NCBI RefSeq assembly: GCF_001552735.1
Contig: NZ_BCRT01000010.1
Location: forward strand, 372,001-436,000
Direction of reading: 5' to 3'
DNA: 64,000 nucleotides
Source of the DNA: Sanguibacter suarezii NBRC 16159
Lineage (GTDB): Bacteria; Actinomycetota; Actinomycetes; Actinomycetales; Cellulomonadaceae
The notes beneath the pieces were generated by a model. That model ran no database searches. It was given only the letters and a program-made list of their open reading frames with translations, and was not told the origin of the DNA. The number at the start of each line of letters is the position of its first letter. The first letter of the stretch is position 1. A program made the translations under genes and the position numbers. This document shows positions 36,246 through 44,416 of the stretch, piece after piece.

Positions 36246-37115
36246 ATGACTGACCACCCCGGTGCCCCCGCACCCACTGACGCACCCGCCCTGCCAGACG
36301 CCGCGACGCTGGCCGCGTTGCGCGACCTCGCCGAGCGCGTCGCCCTGGCCGCGGCGGACCTCGTGCGGCGCACCCGGCCCGACGAGGTGACGGTCGCGGC
36401 CACCAAGTCCTCTCCGGTGGACGTCGTGACAGCGATGGACGCCGCGTCGGAGGCGCTGCTGCGCGAGCTCATCCTTGCCGAGCGTCCCGACGACGCGATC
36501 CTGGGCGAGGAGGACGGGCATGTCGACGGCACCAGCGGGCTCACCTGGGTGATCGACCCGATCGACGGGACGGTCAACTACCTCTATGGCATCCCGGCCT
36601 ACGCCGTGTCCGTCGCGGTCGTGGCCGGGACGGCGGACCCGCTCGAGTGGACGGCCCTCGCCGGGGCCGTCGTCGCGATCGTCGGCGGGTCCGCCTGGAC
36701 CGCCGCGCGTGGGGGCGGTGCGACCCGCGACGGACAGCCGATCACGGTCAACGCCGCCAAGGAGCTGTCCCAGAGCCTGGTCGGGACGGGCTTCGGCTAC
36801 GCCAGCGAGCGTCGCGCGGCCCAGGCCCAGGTGCTCGTGCACGTGCTGCCCCAGGTCCGCGACATCCGCCGGATCGGTTCAGCGGCGCTGGACCTGTGCA
36901 TGGTCGCCGAGGGGACGCTGGACCTCGTCTACGAGCGCGGTCTCAACCCCTGGGACATGGCGGCCGGCGCGCTCATCGTCGAGGAGGCCGGGGGAGTGGC
37001 GACGGGGCTGCGCGGGATGGCAGCGAGCCCGACGATGACTGTGGCCGGCCCGCGCGAGTCGGTCGCCGCGCTGGCGGCCCTGCTCGAGCAGCACGGCGCT
37101 GACCAGGGTGCCTGA
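36246..37115 (+). CDS. suhB: Inositol-1-monophosphatase family protein (SuhB-like)
   Basis: A 289-aa Mg-dependent phosphatase. The three metal motifs are complete: LGEEDG, WVIDPIDGTVNYLYG, and LNPWDMAAGALIVEEAGG. Family role: hydrolysis of inositol phosphates or related sugar or nucleotide phosphates; in actinobacteria this can feed inositol for phosphatidylinositol and mycothiol. It lies two genes from dut and beside DUF4193, as suhB does in M. tuberculosis, which supports the symbol. An ATG six codons upstream exists, but the -10 spacing supports the chosen start. Confidence 0.9.
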   Translation: MTDHPGAPAPTDAPALPDAATLAALRDLAERVALAAADLVRRTRPDEVTVAATKSSPVDVVTAMDAASEALLRELILAERPDDAILGEEDGHVDGTSGLTWVIDPIDGTVNYLYGIPAYAVSVAVVAGTADPLEWTALAGAVVAIVGGSAWTAARGGGATRDGQPITVNAAKELSQSLVGTGFGYASERRAAQAQVLVHVLPQVRDIRRIGSAALDLCMVAEGTLDLVYERGLNPWDMAAGALIVEEAGGVATGLRGMAASPTMTVAGPRESVAALAALLEQHGADQGA

Positions 37116-37292
37116 GACACAACGACCAAGGGGGGCGGACTGGGGACGAAGACGCTTTCAGAGGGTAAGGGCGCGAATCCGGCGCGGGTGACCAACGTCA
37201 TAGGACCGAAGATATGCGATCGGGCCAAAAATGTTGCACAATCCCTTCGCCACCTGGGAACAACCGGAGTGGCTCGAGCATTACATGCGTAA

Positions 37293-37330
37293 GCAACTGA
37301 GTTGCGTCTCACCGAAGGGCCTCAGAGGCC
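37293..37330 (+). promoter_or_regulatory. Two perfect short hairpins in the long leader of the DUF4193 gene
   Basis: GCAACT-G-AGTTGC (37293-37305) and GGCCTC-A-GAGGCC (37318-37330) lie 46-83 nt before the start. The surrounding 260-bp gap (37116-37375) is AT-richer than average and otherwise shows only a possible TTGCAC at about 37233. Confidence 0.35.
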
Positions 37331-37375
37331 GCCTCGGCACCCACCAATCATCTGCAATGGAGTGTGAGCCCACAC

Positions 37376-37675
37376 ATGGCAACCGACTACGACGCCCCCC
37401 GCAAGACAGAGGAAGACCTCAGCGAGGACTCCCTCGAAGAGCTCAAGGCGCGTCGCTCTGACAAGAGCTCCGGAGTCGTGGACGAGGACGAGACGGAAGC
37501 TGCCGAGGGCTTCGAGCTCCCGGGAGCGGACCTCTCCGGCGAAGAGCTCTCGGTTCGAGTGCTTCCGCGGCAGGCGGACGAGTTCACCTGCTCGAGCTGC
37601 TTCCTGGTCCACCACCGCAGCCAGCTGGCCGTCGAGAAGGACGGCAAGCAGATCTGCTCGGAGTGCGCTGCCTGA
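37376..37675 (+). CDS. DUF4193 protein
   Basis: A 99-aa, highly acidic protein of the very conserved actinobacterial DUF4193 family: MATDYDAPRKTEEDLSEDS at the start, FELPGADLSGEELSVRVLPR in the middle, and a zinc-knuckle-like CSSC...CSEC pair at the C-terminus. The role is unknown; high conservation and the leader suggest strong expression. The start MATDYD is the family start. It sits between suhB and DUF3093/dut, as in mycobacteria. Confidence 0.93.
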   Translation: MATDYDAPRKTEEDLSEDSLEELKARRSDKSSGVVDEDETEAAEGFELPGADLSGEELSVRVLPRQADEFTCSSCFLVHHRSQLAVEKDGKQICSECAA

Positions 37676-37750
37676 TCCTCAGGCTCGCACTCCCACCCGC
37701 AGCACAGCTCCACAGACCACGCACCACCCAGCACCACCCAGCATCACCCC

Positions 37751-37773
37751 GCGCGATCGTCTGACGGTCGCGC
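37751..37773. terminator. Hairpin between DUF4193 and DUF3093 genes
   Basis: GCGCGATCG and CGGTCGCGC pair (9 bp, one wobble) around TCTGA between convergent genes. A caccaccCAG repeat precedes it. Confidence 0.6.
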
Positions 37774-37807
37774 GGTCGCCTACGACGCGGCGGCTGCGAC
37801 CGACTCC

Positions 37808-38326
37808 TCACCCCTGGTGGGTGAGAGCAGCCGCCAGGTCGTGGGCGCGCCGGCTGGACACGATCCAGTACGGCGTGGGGTCGCTCGGGTCGACGATCTC
37901 GACCCGCACCCCGCCCCCGGCCCACGTGCGCAGGCACGCGAAGGCCCGCGGGTCCCACTGCGTGCCCATCGCCTGGTGCACGCCGTCACGGTCCAGCACC
38001 GTGACCTCCCCGAGCAGCTCCAGCGGGATGTGCGCGCTGCCCGCCACCAGCTCGCCGTCGCGCACGGCAACCACCGGCGAGGTCCACCACGCCAGCGCCA
38101 CGCCCACCACGAGAGCCACCACGGCGCCTACCGCGGCGGTGAGCAGATTGACCACGCTCAACGCGACACCGAGCACCAGCGCGAAGATCACCACACCGAA
38201 CCACCCACCGACGCCAGGCAGCAGCCGCTCGGTGAACACCGTCCCCCCGGCGCGCGGCGCACCGACGGGGTGTTCAGGACGGCGATCAGGACCAGGACGC
38301 GAGGCAGCGGAAGTCATATCTGTCAT
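37808..38326 (-). CDS. DUF3093 membrane protein
   Basis: A 172-aa protein with two adjacent hydrophobic helices (about 41-57 and 62-80) and a C-terminal soluble beta domain (VAVRDGELVAGSAHIPLELLGEV, DPRAFACLRTWAGGGVRVEI, YWIVSSRRAHDLAAAL). This matches the DUF3093 family next to dut in actinobacteria. Function is unknown. It is divergent from dut, with only 51 bp between the two starts. An alternative ATG lies three codons downstream. Confidence 0.88.
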   Translation of the reverse strand: MTDMTSAASRPGPDRRPEHPVGAPRAGGTVFTERLLPGVGGWFGVVIFALVLGVALSVVNLLTAAVGAVVALVVGVALAWWTSPVVAVRDGELVAGSAHIPLELLGEVTVLDRDGVHQAMGTQWDPRAFACLRTWAGGGVRVEIVDPSDPTPYWIVSSRRAHDLAAALTHQG

Positions 38327-38363
38327 TCTGCCAGGCGGCGCTGACCCCCAGCCCGCGCCGGGC

Positions 38364-38369
38364 TAGAGT
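38364..38369 (+). promoter_or_regulatory. -10 box of dut
   Basis: TAGAGT, 8 nt before the GTG at 38378. Confidence 0.55.
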
Positions 38370-38377
38370 TTCTCCCC

Positions 38378-38851
38378 GTGACCACGCACTCCCCAGAGAT
38401 CCTCATCACCCTGCTCGACGACGGCATCCCCATGCCCGCCTACGCCCACCCCGGCGACGCCGGCGCGGACCTCGTGACGACCGTCGACGTGACCCTCGCG
38501 CCGCTGCAGCGCGCCACCGTCCCGACCGGGGTGGCCATCGCCCTGCCCGACGGCTACGCCGCCTTCGTCCACCCGCGGTCCGGGCTCGCCGCCCGCCACG
38601 GCCTGACCATCGTCAACGCGCCGGGCACCGTCGACGCCGGCTACCGCGGCGAGATCGCCGTCACGCTGTACAACTCCGACCCCACCGAGACGATCACGCT
38701 GTCCCGGGGCGACCGGATCGCCCAGCTCGTCGTGCAGCAGGTGGCACGGGCCCGGTTCGTCCAGGCCGAGCGGCTTCCTGGCTCCGCGCGGGGCGAGGGT
38801 GGCTTCGGTTCAAGCGGTGGTTGGTCTCGTTCACCCGTAGCGGAGAACTAG
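38378..38851 (+). CDS. dut: dUTP diphosphatase
   Basis: A 157-aa trimeric-type dUTPase that hydrolyses dUTP to dUMP. All five motifs are present: HPGDAGADL, PRSGLAARHGL, NAPGTVDAGYRGEI, RGDRIAQLVVQ, and the P-loop-like C-terminal RGEGGFGSSG. The length is usual for the family. The leaderless GTG start is supported by the -10 box. Likely monocistronic, with DUF3710 downstream under its own ribosome site. Confidence 0.96.
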   Translation: MTTHSPEILITLLDDGIPMPAYAHPGDAGADLVTTVDVTLAPLQRATVPTGVAIALPDGYAAFVHPRSGLAARHGLTIVNAPGTVDAGYRGEIAVTLYNSDPTETITLSRGDRIAQLVVQQVARARFVQAERLPGSARGEGGFGSSGGWSRSPVAEN

Positions 38852-38968
38852 TCCGCCCCCCTGCCCGCGGCCTAGTCTGGTCTCGAGATGGTCACGGACG
38901 CCTTAGTGTTGTCCTGCTCACAGGGCGATGCTTGCGCCTACCAGCACAGATCTGAAGGAGACGAACCA

Positions 38969-39772
38969 GTGGCTCTGTTCCGACGCGGTTCCAAAGAGAC
39001 CCCTGCACCGACGCAGGACTCCGGGACCGACAGCGAGTCCAGCTCGGACCTCGCACCGGCCGAGCCGGCTTCGTCCAGCTCCACCAGCGCAGACGCCTCC
39101 GCCGGTGCGGTCGGCCCGTGGGACGTCTCTGAGGTCCCCGAGCTCGGTCAGCGCATCGACCTGGGCGCCCTGCGCATCCCGGGGATCAACGGCATGGAGC
39201 TGCGGATGGAGGTCGACCAGAAGACCAACCGGGTGACCGGCGTCGGTCTCTCGGTCGACGGCTCGGCCCTGCAGGTGCAGGCCTTCGCCGCGCCCCGCTC
39301 CGAGGGCATCTGGGACGAGATCCGTGCTGAGATCGCGGAGTCGATCGTCAAGCAGGGCGGGTCCGTCGACGACGTCCCCGGCCCCTACGGCCGCGAGCTC
39401 CTCGCCCGGCTGCCCGCCCGCACCCCCGACGGTCGCACCGGGCACCGCCCCGCCCGGTTCATCGGTCACGACGGACCGCGGTGGTTCCTGCGCGGCGTGA
39501 TCAGCGGGAAGGCCGCCGTCGACGTCGAGGCAGCAGCCACCCTCGAAGAGCTCTTCGGCAAGATCGTCGTCGTGCGCGGTGACGACGCCCGGCCTCCGCG
39601 CGACCTGCTCGCGCTCACCCTCCCCACCAGCCCTGCGGTCCCCGGTGCCGCTGCGGCCACGGATGACGGCACCCCGGCCGCTGACGGCGCTGACGGCGCG
39701 GCGCCTGCCAAGCACGCCGCGCCCGACTTCGACCCTCTGACCCGCGGCCCCGAGATCACCGAGATCCGCTGA
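38969..39772 (+). CDS. DUF3710 protein
   Basis: A 267-aa actinobacterial DUF3710 protein: MALFRRGSKE at the start, a Ser/Thr/Pro linker, then GPWDVSEVPELGQRIDLGAL, GMELRMEVDQ, AFAAPRSEGIWDEIRAEIA, and DGPRWFLRGVISGKAA. AAGGAG lies 8 nt before the GTG, which is why this start is preferred over an ATG 27 codons upstream (that stretch contains a rare TTA codon). The role is unknown. The stop overlaps the OB-fold gene, so they are coupled. Confidence 0.88.
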   Translation: MALFRRGSKETPAPTQDSGTDSESSSDLAPAEPASSSSTSADASAGAVGPWDVSEVPELGQRIDLGALRIPGINGMELRMEVDQKTNRVTGVGLSVDGSALQVQAFAAPRSEGIWDEIRAEIAESIVKQGGSVDDVPGPYGRELLARLPARTPDGRTGHRPARFIGHDGPRWFLRGVISGKAAVDVEAAATLEELFGKIVVVRGDDARPPRDLLALTLPTSPAVPGAAAATDDGTPAADGADGAAPAKHAAPDFDPLTRGPEITEIR

Positions 39773-40140
39773 TGAACCTGCGGTCGACGCTCAGCCACGT
39801 GCTCGCCTCCCAGGAGGAGATCGCGGCCGACGAGGAGCGCACCGACTCCCTCGCGCAGGTCGGCTGCATCGCGGCCGCGACAGCCGGCAACAGGGTGCAG
39901 GTCGCGTTGTCCGGCGTCATCCGCTCGGTCATCCTGCGTCCGCGCCAGGGAGTGCAGGCCTTCGAGGCCGAGCTCTTCGACGGCAGCGCCTCGGTGGACC
40001 TCGTCTGGCTCGGGCGCCGGCGCATCGCCGGGATCGAGCCCGGACGCCGGGCCCGCATCGAAGGTCTGCTGTGCCAGATCGACGGTCGCCCCACGATCTT
40101 CAACCCGCGGTACGAGCTGCGGGTCCGCCCCGGAGAATGA
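39772..40140 (+). CDS. OB-fold nucleic-acid-binding-like protein
   Basis: A 122-aa protein whose strands (AGNRVQVALSGVIRSVILRP, AFEAELFDGSASVDLVWLGRR, IEPGRRARIEGLLCQIDGRPTIFNPRYEL) fit a single OB fold of the kind encoded between DUF3710 and DUF3159 in actinobacteria. TGATG overlap with the previous gene couples translation. Nucleic-acid binding is assumed from the fold only. Confidence 0.83.
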   Translation: MNLRSTLSHVLASQEEIAADEERTDSLAQVGCIAAATAGNRVQVALSGVIRSVILRPRQGVQAFEAELFDGSASVDLVWLGRRRIAGIEPGRRARIEGLLCQIDGRPTIFNPRYELRVRPGE

Positions 40141-40147
40141 GCGCACG

Positions 40148-40963
40148 ATGACCACCGATCCCGCGGCACCCGCTGCGCAGCCGAGCCCGTCCACGGGCGT
40201 GCGCGCCCTCACCGCGCAGGAGTTCTCGCTCAGCGACTCCGTCGGCGGGGTGCGTGGCGCGATCGAGGCCATGCTCCCCGGGCTGGTCTTCGTCGTCGTC
40301 TACGTCATCACCCGTGAGCTGTCCCCGGCGCTGTACTCCTCCCTCGGGGTGGCGCTGCTGGCAGTGGCTGCCCGTCTCGTGCAGCGGACCCCGGTGACCC
40401 AGGCGTTCAGCGGGCTGCTCGGCGTCGCCATCGGTGTGTTCTGGGCCTGGAAGTCCGGGGACGCGACCGACTACTTCGCCTACGGGCTGTGGACCAACGG
40501 TGCGTACCTGGCTGTGCTGCTGGTGACCGTGCTCATCGGCTGGCCGGTCGTGGGCGTCGTCGTGGAGGGGCTCAAGGCGGGCTTCGGCCTGTCGGCCGGC
40601 GCCCCCGCCGCTGACCCGCAGACGCCGTCGACGCCGTCGTCGGCAGAGGCTGCCGCGTCGTCGGACACGACCGAGGCGACCACGGACACGGCGCAGGCCG
40701 GGTCGCTGTGGTCGACCGCGTGGCGCAAGGACCGCGTCCTCATGCGCCGCTACACGATCGCCACCTGGCTGTGGATCGCGATGTTCGCGCTGCGGCTGGG
40801 GGTCCAGCTGCCGCTCTACCTCAACTCGTCGGTGGGGTGGCTGGGGACGGCGCGACTGGTGATGGGGATCCCGCTGTGGGGACTGGTGCTGTGGGCGACG
40901 TGGGTGCTGGTGCGCCGACCAGCAGTGCATGCAGCTCAGCCTGCGGGGCATCACGTCCCGTGA
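40148..40963 (+). CDS. DUF3159 membrane protein
   Basis: A 271-aa membrane protein of the DUF3159 family: SDSVGGVRGAIEAMLPGLVFVVVYVI opens several hydrophobic helices; later segments are LLGVAIGVFWAWKSGDATDYF and the C-terminal ARLVMGIPLWGLVLWATWVLV. An Ala/Thr/Ser-rich loop (about 155-185) looks cytoplasmic. It follows the OB-fold gene by 7 bp. Its last 143 bp overlap, in opposite orientation, the tail of the TrkA gene. Function unknown. Confidence 0.85.
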   Translation: MTTDPAAPAAQPSPSTGVRALTAQEFSLSDSVGGVRGAIEAMLPGLVFVVVYVITRELSPALYSSLGVALLAVAARLVQRTPVTQAFSGLLGVAIGVFWAWKSGDATDYFAYGLWTNGAYLAVLLVTVLIGWPVVGVVVEGLKAGFGLSAGAPAADPQTPSTPSSAEAAASSDTTEATTDTAQAGSLWSTAWRKDRVLMRRYTIATWLWIAMFALRLGVQLPLYLNSSVGWLGTARLVMGIPLWGLVLWATWVLVRRPAVHAAQPAGHHVP

Positions 40964-41570
40964 CGATGAGCAGCTCGTCCCCGACCTCGAGGGTGTCGTC
41001 GGGGCTCGGTGCGATGGGCTGAGCGCCCCGCACGATGGTGGCCAGGACGGTGTCCTCGGGCCAGGTGACCTCGCCGACCCGCAGGCCGGTGAGCGGGGAG
41101 TGCTCCGGCAGGGTGATCTCCAGGATGTCCGCACCGGACTGGTGGAAGGTGAAGATCTTCACCAGGTCGCCCACCGCCACGGCCTCCTCGACCATCGCGG
41201 TCATGATCCGCGGGGTGGAGACGGCGACGTCGACCCCCCAGGACTCGTCGAACATCCACTCGTTCTTCGGGTTGTTGACCCGCGCGACCGTCCTGGGAAC
41301 CCCGAACTCGGTCTTGGCCAGCAGCGAGATGACGAGGTTGGCCTTGTCGTCGCCGGTCGCGGCGACGATGACGTCGCACTCGTCGACCTTTGCCTCGGTG
41401 AGGGTTGACAGCTCGCAGGCGTCGGCGAGCAGCCAGTCCGCCTCAGGGACCTGGGCGACGCGCATCGACGTCGGCTGACGGTCGATGAGGGTGACCTCGT
41501 GGTCGGAGACGAGCAGCTCGCGGGCGATCGAGCGTCCGACCGATCCGGCACCTGCGATGACGACGCGCAT
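40821..41570 (-). CDS. TrkA-family potassium transport regulator, second copy (CeoC-like)
   Basis: A 249-aa RCK protein with RCK-N nucleotide binding (VVIAGAGSVGRSIARELLVSDHEV, then LIDRQ) and a C-terminal RCK-C (TGLRVGEVTWPEDTVLATIVRG, GDELLIVTGRD). The last 35 or so residues are a Pro/Ala/Ser/Thr tail that overlaps the DUF3159 gene. It starts 1 nt into the stop of the other TrkA gene (TGATG), so both are made together. In M. tuberculosis the equivalent pair is CeoB/CeoC. A probable cytoplasmic gating subunit of a potassium transporter. Confidence 0.92.
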   Translation of the reverse strand: MRVVIAGAGSVGRSIARELLVSDHEVTLIDRQPTSMRVAQVPEADWLLADACELSTLTEAKVDECDVIVAATGDDKANLVISLLAKTEFGVPRTVARVNNPKNEWMFDESWGVDVAVSTPRIMTAMVEEAVAVGDLVKIFTFHQSGADILEITLPEHSPLTGLRVGEVTWPEDTVLATIVRGAQPIAPSPDDTLEVGDELLIVTGRDAPQAELHALLVGAPAPTSPTAPVPTAGSPSPVAPSPATPPTS

Positions 41571-42235
41571 CAGCTCTCCACCTTCGGGGCGTGGGTCAAG
41601 ATCCGTTCCATGTCCGAGGACCGGTCGGTGTGCACGAGCATGTGCAGGATGTCGTTCTCCTGGAGCACCATGTCGGTGTGGGCCACGACCCCGTCGCCGT
41701 AACGCGTGACGAAGGCCGCGCGCGCTCCGGCAGCTTCTTCGATGCTACGGATCGAGCGTCCGTACCACCCCGCGTGCACGTCGACCTGGCACAGCCTGAT
41801 CTGACCGGAGGGGTCGCGGTACTCGTCGGTGGCGCCCATGGGCAGCATCCGGCGCAGCACCTGGTCCGCGGTCCATCGCACGGTCGCCACGGTCGAGATG
41901 CCCAGGCGCTGGTAGATCTCGGCGCGGTGCGGGTCGTAGATCCGGGCGACGACGTTCTCGATCCCGTACGTCTCTCGGACCACGCGCGCAGCGAGGATGT
42001 TGGAGTTGTCTCCGTCCGAGACGGCCGCGAACCCGAAGGTGTCGTCGATGCCTGCCTGGTGGAGGGTGTCGCGGTCGAAGCCGAGGCCCGTGACCTTCTT
42101 GCCGCCGAAGTCGGGGCTCAGGCGGCGGAAGGCCTCGGGGTTCTGGTCGATGACCGCGACGGAGTGGCCGTAGTTTTCGAGCGACTGGGCCAGCGTGGCT
42201 CCCACGCGCCCACATCCCATGATGACGAAGTGCAC
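41570..42235 (-). CDS. TrkA-family potassium transport regulator, first copy (CeoB-like)
   Basis: A 221-aa RCK protein: MHFVIMGCGRVGATLAQSLE at the start, AVIDQNPEAF, TLHQAGIDDTFGFAAVSDGDNSN and RIYDPHRAEIYQRLG, then an RCK-C part ending QENDILHMLVHT. A GTG start with TATAGC about 10 nt upstream suggests a promoter in the 126-bp gap shared with the divergent KimA-like gene. No TrkH/KtrB membrane subunit is encoded in the window, so the adjacent KimA-like transporter is the best candidate partner. Confidence 0.93.
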   Translation of the reverse strand: MHFVIMGCGRVGATLAQSLENYGHSVAVIDQNPEAFRRLSPDFGGKKVTGLGFDRDTLHQAGIDDTFGFAAVSDGDNSNILAARVVRETYGIENVVARIYDPHRAEIYQRLGISTVATVRWTADQVLRRMLPMGATDEYRDPSGQIRLCQVDVHAGWYGRSIRSIEEAAGARAAFVTRYGDGVVAHTDMVLQENDILHMLVHTDRSSDMERILTHAPKVES

Positions 42236-42347
42236 AACCGGGAACGCTATACCAGGTTCGGAGAAGTCGATACATGGACGACGACCTGGGGCCGCAAGGG
42301 TTCCGTAAAGGTTTCTCCTTCTGCCGGGCGAACCGGCGAAGTAGGCC

Positions 42348-42353
42348 TAACAT
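42348..42353 (+). promoter_or_regulatory. -10 box of the KimA-like gene
   Basis: TAACAT, 8 nt before the GTG at 42362. A leaderless start leaves no room for the c-di-AMP riboswitch that precedes kimA in Bacillus. Confidence 0.5.
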
Positions 42354-42361
42354 TGCTCAAC

Positions 42362-44371
42362 GTGTCGGATATCGCTGATGCCGCCAAGCGCCTGCTGATC
42401 GGACGTCCAGTCCGCAGCGACCACTTGGGGCACACCCTCCTCCCGAAGCGCATCGCACTCCCGGTGTTCGCCTCGGATGCCCTCTCGTCCGTCGCCTACG
42501 CCCCGGACGAGATCCTGCTCACCCTCGCGATAGCCGGTTTCACCGCCACCACCATCTCTCCATGGGTGGGTCTGGCCGTGGTCCTGGTGATGATCACCGT
42601 GGTGGCCTCCTACCGGCAGAACGTACACGCCTACCCCTCCGGGGGCGGGGACTACGAGGTCGCCACGAAGAACCTCGGCAAGAACTCCGGCGTCGCGGTC
42701 GCCAGCGCGCTCATGGTCGACTACGTGCTCACCGTGGCCGTGTCGATCTCCTCAGGTGCGCAGTACGCAGCGAGCGCCATCCCGGCGCTGCGCGACCACG
42801 AGGCGCAGTTCGCCATCGGTCTCGTGGTGCTCCTGACGGTCGCCAACCTGCGCGGGGTCAAGGAGTCCGGGAAGTTCTTCGCTATCCCGGTCTACCTGTT
42901 CATGTTCGCGATCGGGCTGACGGCCGTGGTCGGCTTCCTGCGAAGCATGACCGGCACACTGCCGATGGCCGAGAGTGCGGGCTTCGAGCTCGTCGCCCAG
43001 CCCGGCTTCGACGACGGGCTCATGGGCATGGCCGGCGCCTTCCTCATCGCGCGGGCCTTCGCCTCTGGGTGTGCGGCGCTGACCGGTGTGGAGGCGATCA
43101 GCAACGGGGTGCCCGCCTTCCAGAAGCCGAAGTCGCGCAACGCCGCCACCACCCTGGCGCTGCTGGGTGGGATCTCCGCGGTCATGATCATGACCATCCT
43201 CTTCCTCGCCCGGATGACCGGGGTGCACTACGCCGAGGACCCGCACACCCAGCTCGTGGCGAACGGCCAGCCGCTGCCGGTGGACTACGTCCAGCACCCG
43301 GTGATCGGTCAGCTGGCCGAGGCCGTGTTCCGCGGGGTGCCCTTCGTCTTCTACCTCATCTCCGCGATCACCGGCATCATCCTCATCCTTGCGGCCAACA
43401 CCGCCTTCAACGGCTTCCCGGTGCTCGGCTCCATCCTGGCCAAGGACGGCTACCTGCCCCGCCAGCTGCACACCCGCGGTGACCGGCTCGCCTTCTCCAA
43501 CGGCATCCTCACCCTGGCCGCCGGCGCCATCGTCCTCATCTGGGCCTTCGACGCCGAGGTCACCCGCCTCATCCAGCTCTACATCGTCGGGGTGTTCGTC
43601 TCCTTCACCCTGTCCCAGCTGGGCATGGTGCGGCACTGGACGACGGCGCTGCGCACCGAGACCGACCCGAAGGTCCGGTCCACGATGGGGCGCTCCCGCG
43701 TGGTCAACGCGATCGGGCTGGCCATGACCGGCACGGTGCTGATCATCGTGCTGCTGACGAAGTTCACGCACGGCGCGTGGATCGCGCTGCTCGCGATGGC
43801 CTTCTTGTTCGTGCTCATGAAGGCCATCCGCAAGCACTACGACATCGTGTCCGCCGAGCTTGAGCTCGGCGAGGACACCTCGCCCTCGCGCGCTCTGCCC
43901 AGCCGGGTGCACGCCATCGTCCTGGTCTCCAAGCTTCACAAGCCGACCATGCGAGCGATCTCCTATGCCCGGGCGTCACGACCCAACACCCTGGAGGCCC
44001 TCACCGTCGGGGTCGACCCCGAGGACGTGGCACGCCTCACCGCCCAGTGGGAGGCGCTCGACCTGCCGGTGCCGCTGCGCGTGCTGGACTCCCCGTTCCG
44101 CGAGATCACCCGGCCGATCCTGTCCTATGTGCGGTCCATCCGCCGGGAGAGCCCGCGCGACCTCGTGGTGGTCTACATCCCCGAGTACGTCGTGGGGCAC
44201 TGGTGGGAGCAGCTGCTGCACAACCAGAGTGCGCTGCGGCTCAAGGGCCGGCTGCTGTTCACCCCGGGCGTCGTGGTGGCCTCTGTCCCGTGGCAGCTGG
44301 CCTCGACCCAGGGCCAGACCGGGCTCGAGGGCACCGGGTACGTGGAGAAGCAGCGCCGCATCGGGTACTGA
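42362..44371 (+). CDS. APC-superfamily potassium transporter, KimA-like
   Basis: A 669-aa transporter with about 12 helices and a C-terminal cytoplasmic UspA-like domain. As I recall the B. subtilis KimA sequence, similarity is strong throughout (LIGRPVRSD, SDALSSVAY, AYPSGGGDYEV, VDYVLTVAVSIS, SGCAALTGVEAISN, RGDRLAFSNG, LHNQSALRLKGRL). The residues reported to coordinate potassium in KimA fall at equivalent spacing: D39/Y46, D120/T124 and T241/E244. It is usually labelled amino acid permease (Rv2690c-like), but potassium/proton symport is more likely. Divergent from two RCK genes. The GTG start is set by the -10 box; the frame upstream crosses the divergent trkA gene and is not coding. Confidence 0.88.
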   Translation: MSDIADAAKRLLIGRPVRSDHLGHTLLPKRIALPVFASDALSSVAYAPDEILLTLAIAGFTATTISPWVGLAVVLVMITVVASYRQNVHAYPSGGGDYEVATKNLGKNSGVAVASALMVDYVLTVAVSISSGAQYAASAIPALRDHEAQFAIGLVVLLTVANLRGVKESGKFFAIPVYLFMFAIGLTAVVGFLRSMTGTLPMAESAGFELVAQPGFDDGLMGMAGAFLIARAFASGCAALTGVEAISNGVPAFQKPKSRNAATTLALLGGISAVMIMTILFLARMTGVHYAEDPHTQLVANGQPLPVDYVQHPVIGQLAEAVFRGVPFVFYLISAITGIILILAANTAFNGFPVLGSILAKDGYLPRQLHTRGDRLAFSNGILTLAAGAIVLIWAFDAEVTRLIQLYIVGVFVSFTLSQLGMVRHWTTALRTETDPKVRSTMGRSRVVNAIGLAMTGTVLIIVLLTKFTHGAWIALLAMAFLFVLMKAIRKHYDIVSAELELGEDTSPSRALPSRVHAIVLVSKLHKPTMRAISYARASRPNTLEALTVGVDPEDVARLTAQWEALDLPVPLRVLDSPFREITRPILSYVRSIRRESPRDLVVVYIPEYVVGHWWEQLLHNQSALRLKGRLLFTPGVVVASVPWQLASTQGQTGLEGTGYVEKQRRIGY

Positions 44372-44404
44372 CCTCGGCGGTGAATGCGGAGGCGGTGCGC
44401 GGGG

Positions 44405-44410
44405 GATACT
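44405..44410 (+). promoter_or_regulatory. -10 box of the TRAM methyltransferase gene
   Basis: GATACT, 6 nt before the second of two adjacent GTG codons (44417), which favours that start. Confidence 0.5.
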
Positions 44411-44416
44411 TGAGTG

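Noticed and set aside
37231-37461. Upstream frame starting MLHNPFATWEQ before and into DUF4193
   Set aside because: It overlaps the conserved DUF4193 start in another frame, has no good ribosome site, and turns Arg/Pro-rich where it enters the gene.
38888-38968. 27-codon N-terminal extension of the DUF3710 gene
   Set aside because: It contains a rare TTA codon and non-conserved residues, while AAGGAG is well placed for the downstream GTG.
42236-42361. c-di-AMP (ydaO) riboswitch upstream of the KimA-like gene
   Set aside because: The gap is shared with a divergent gene and the -10 box lies 8 nt from the start, leaving no leader RNA.
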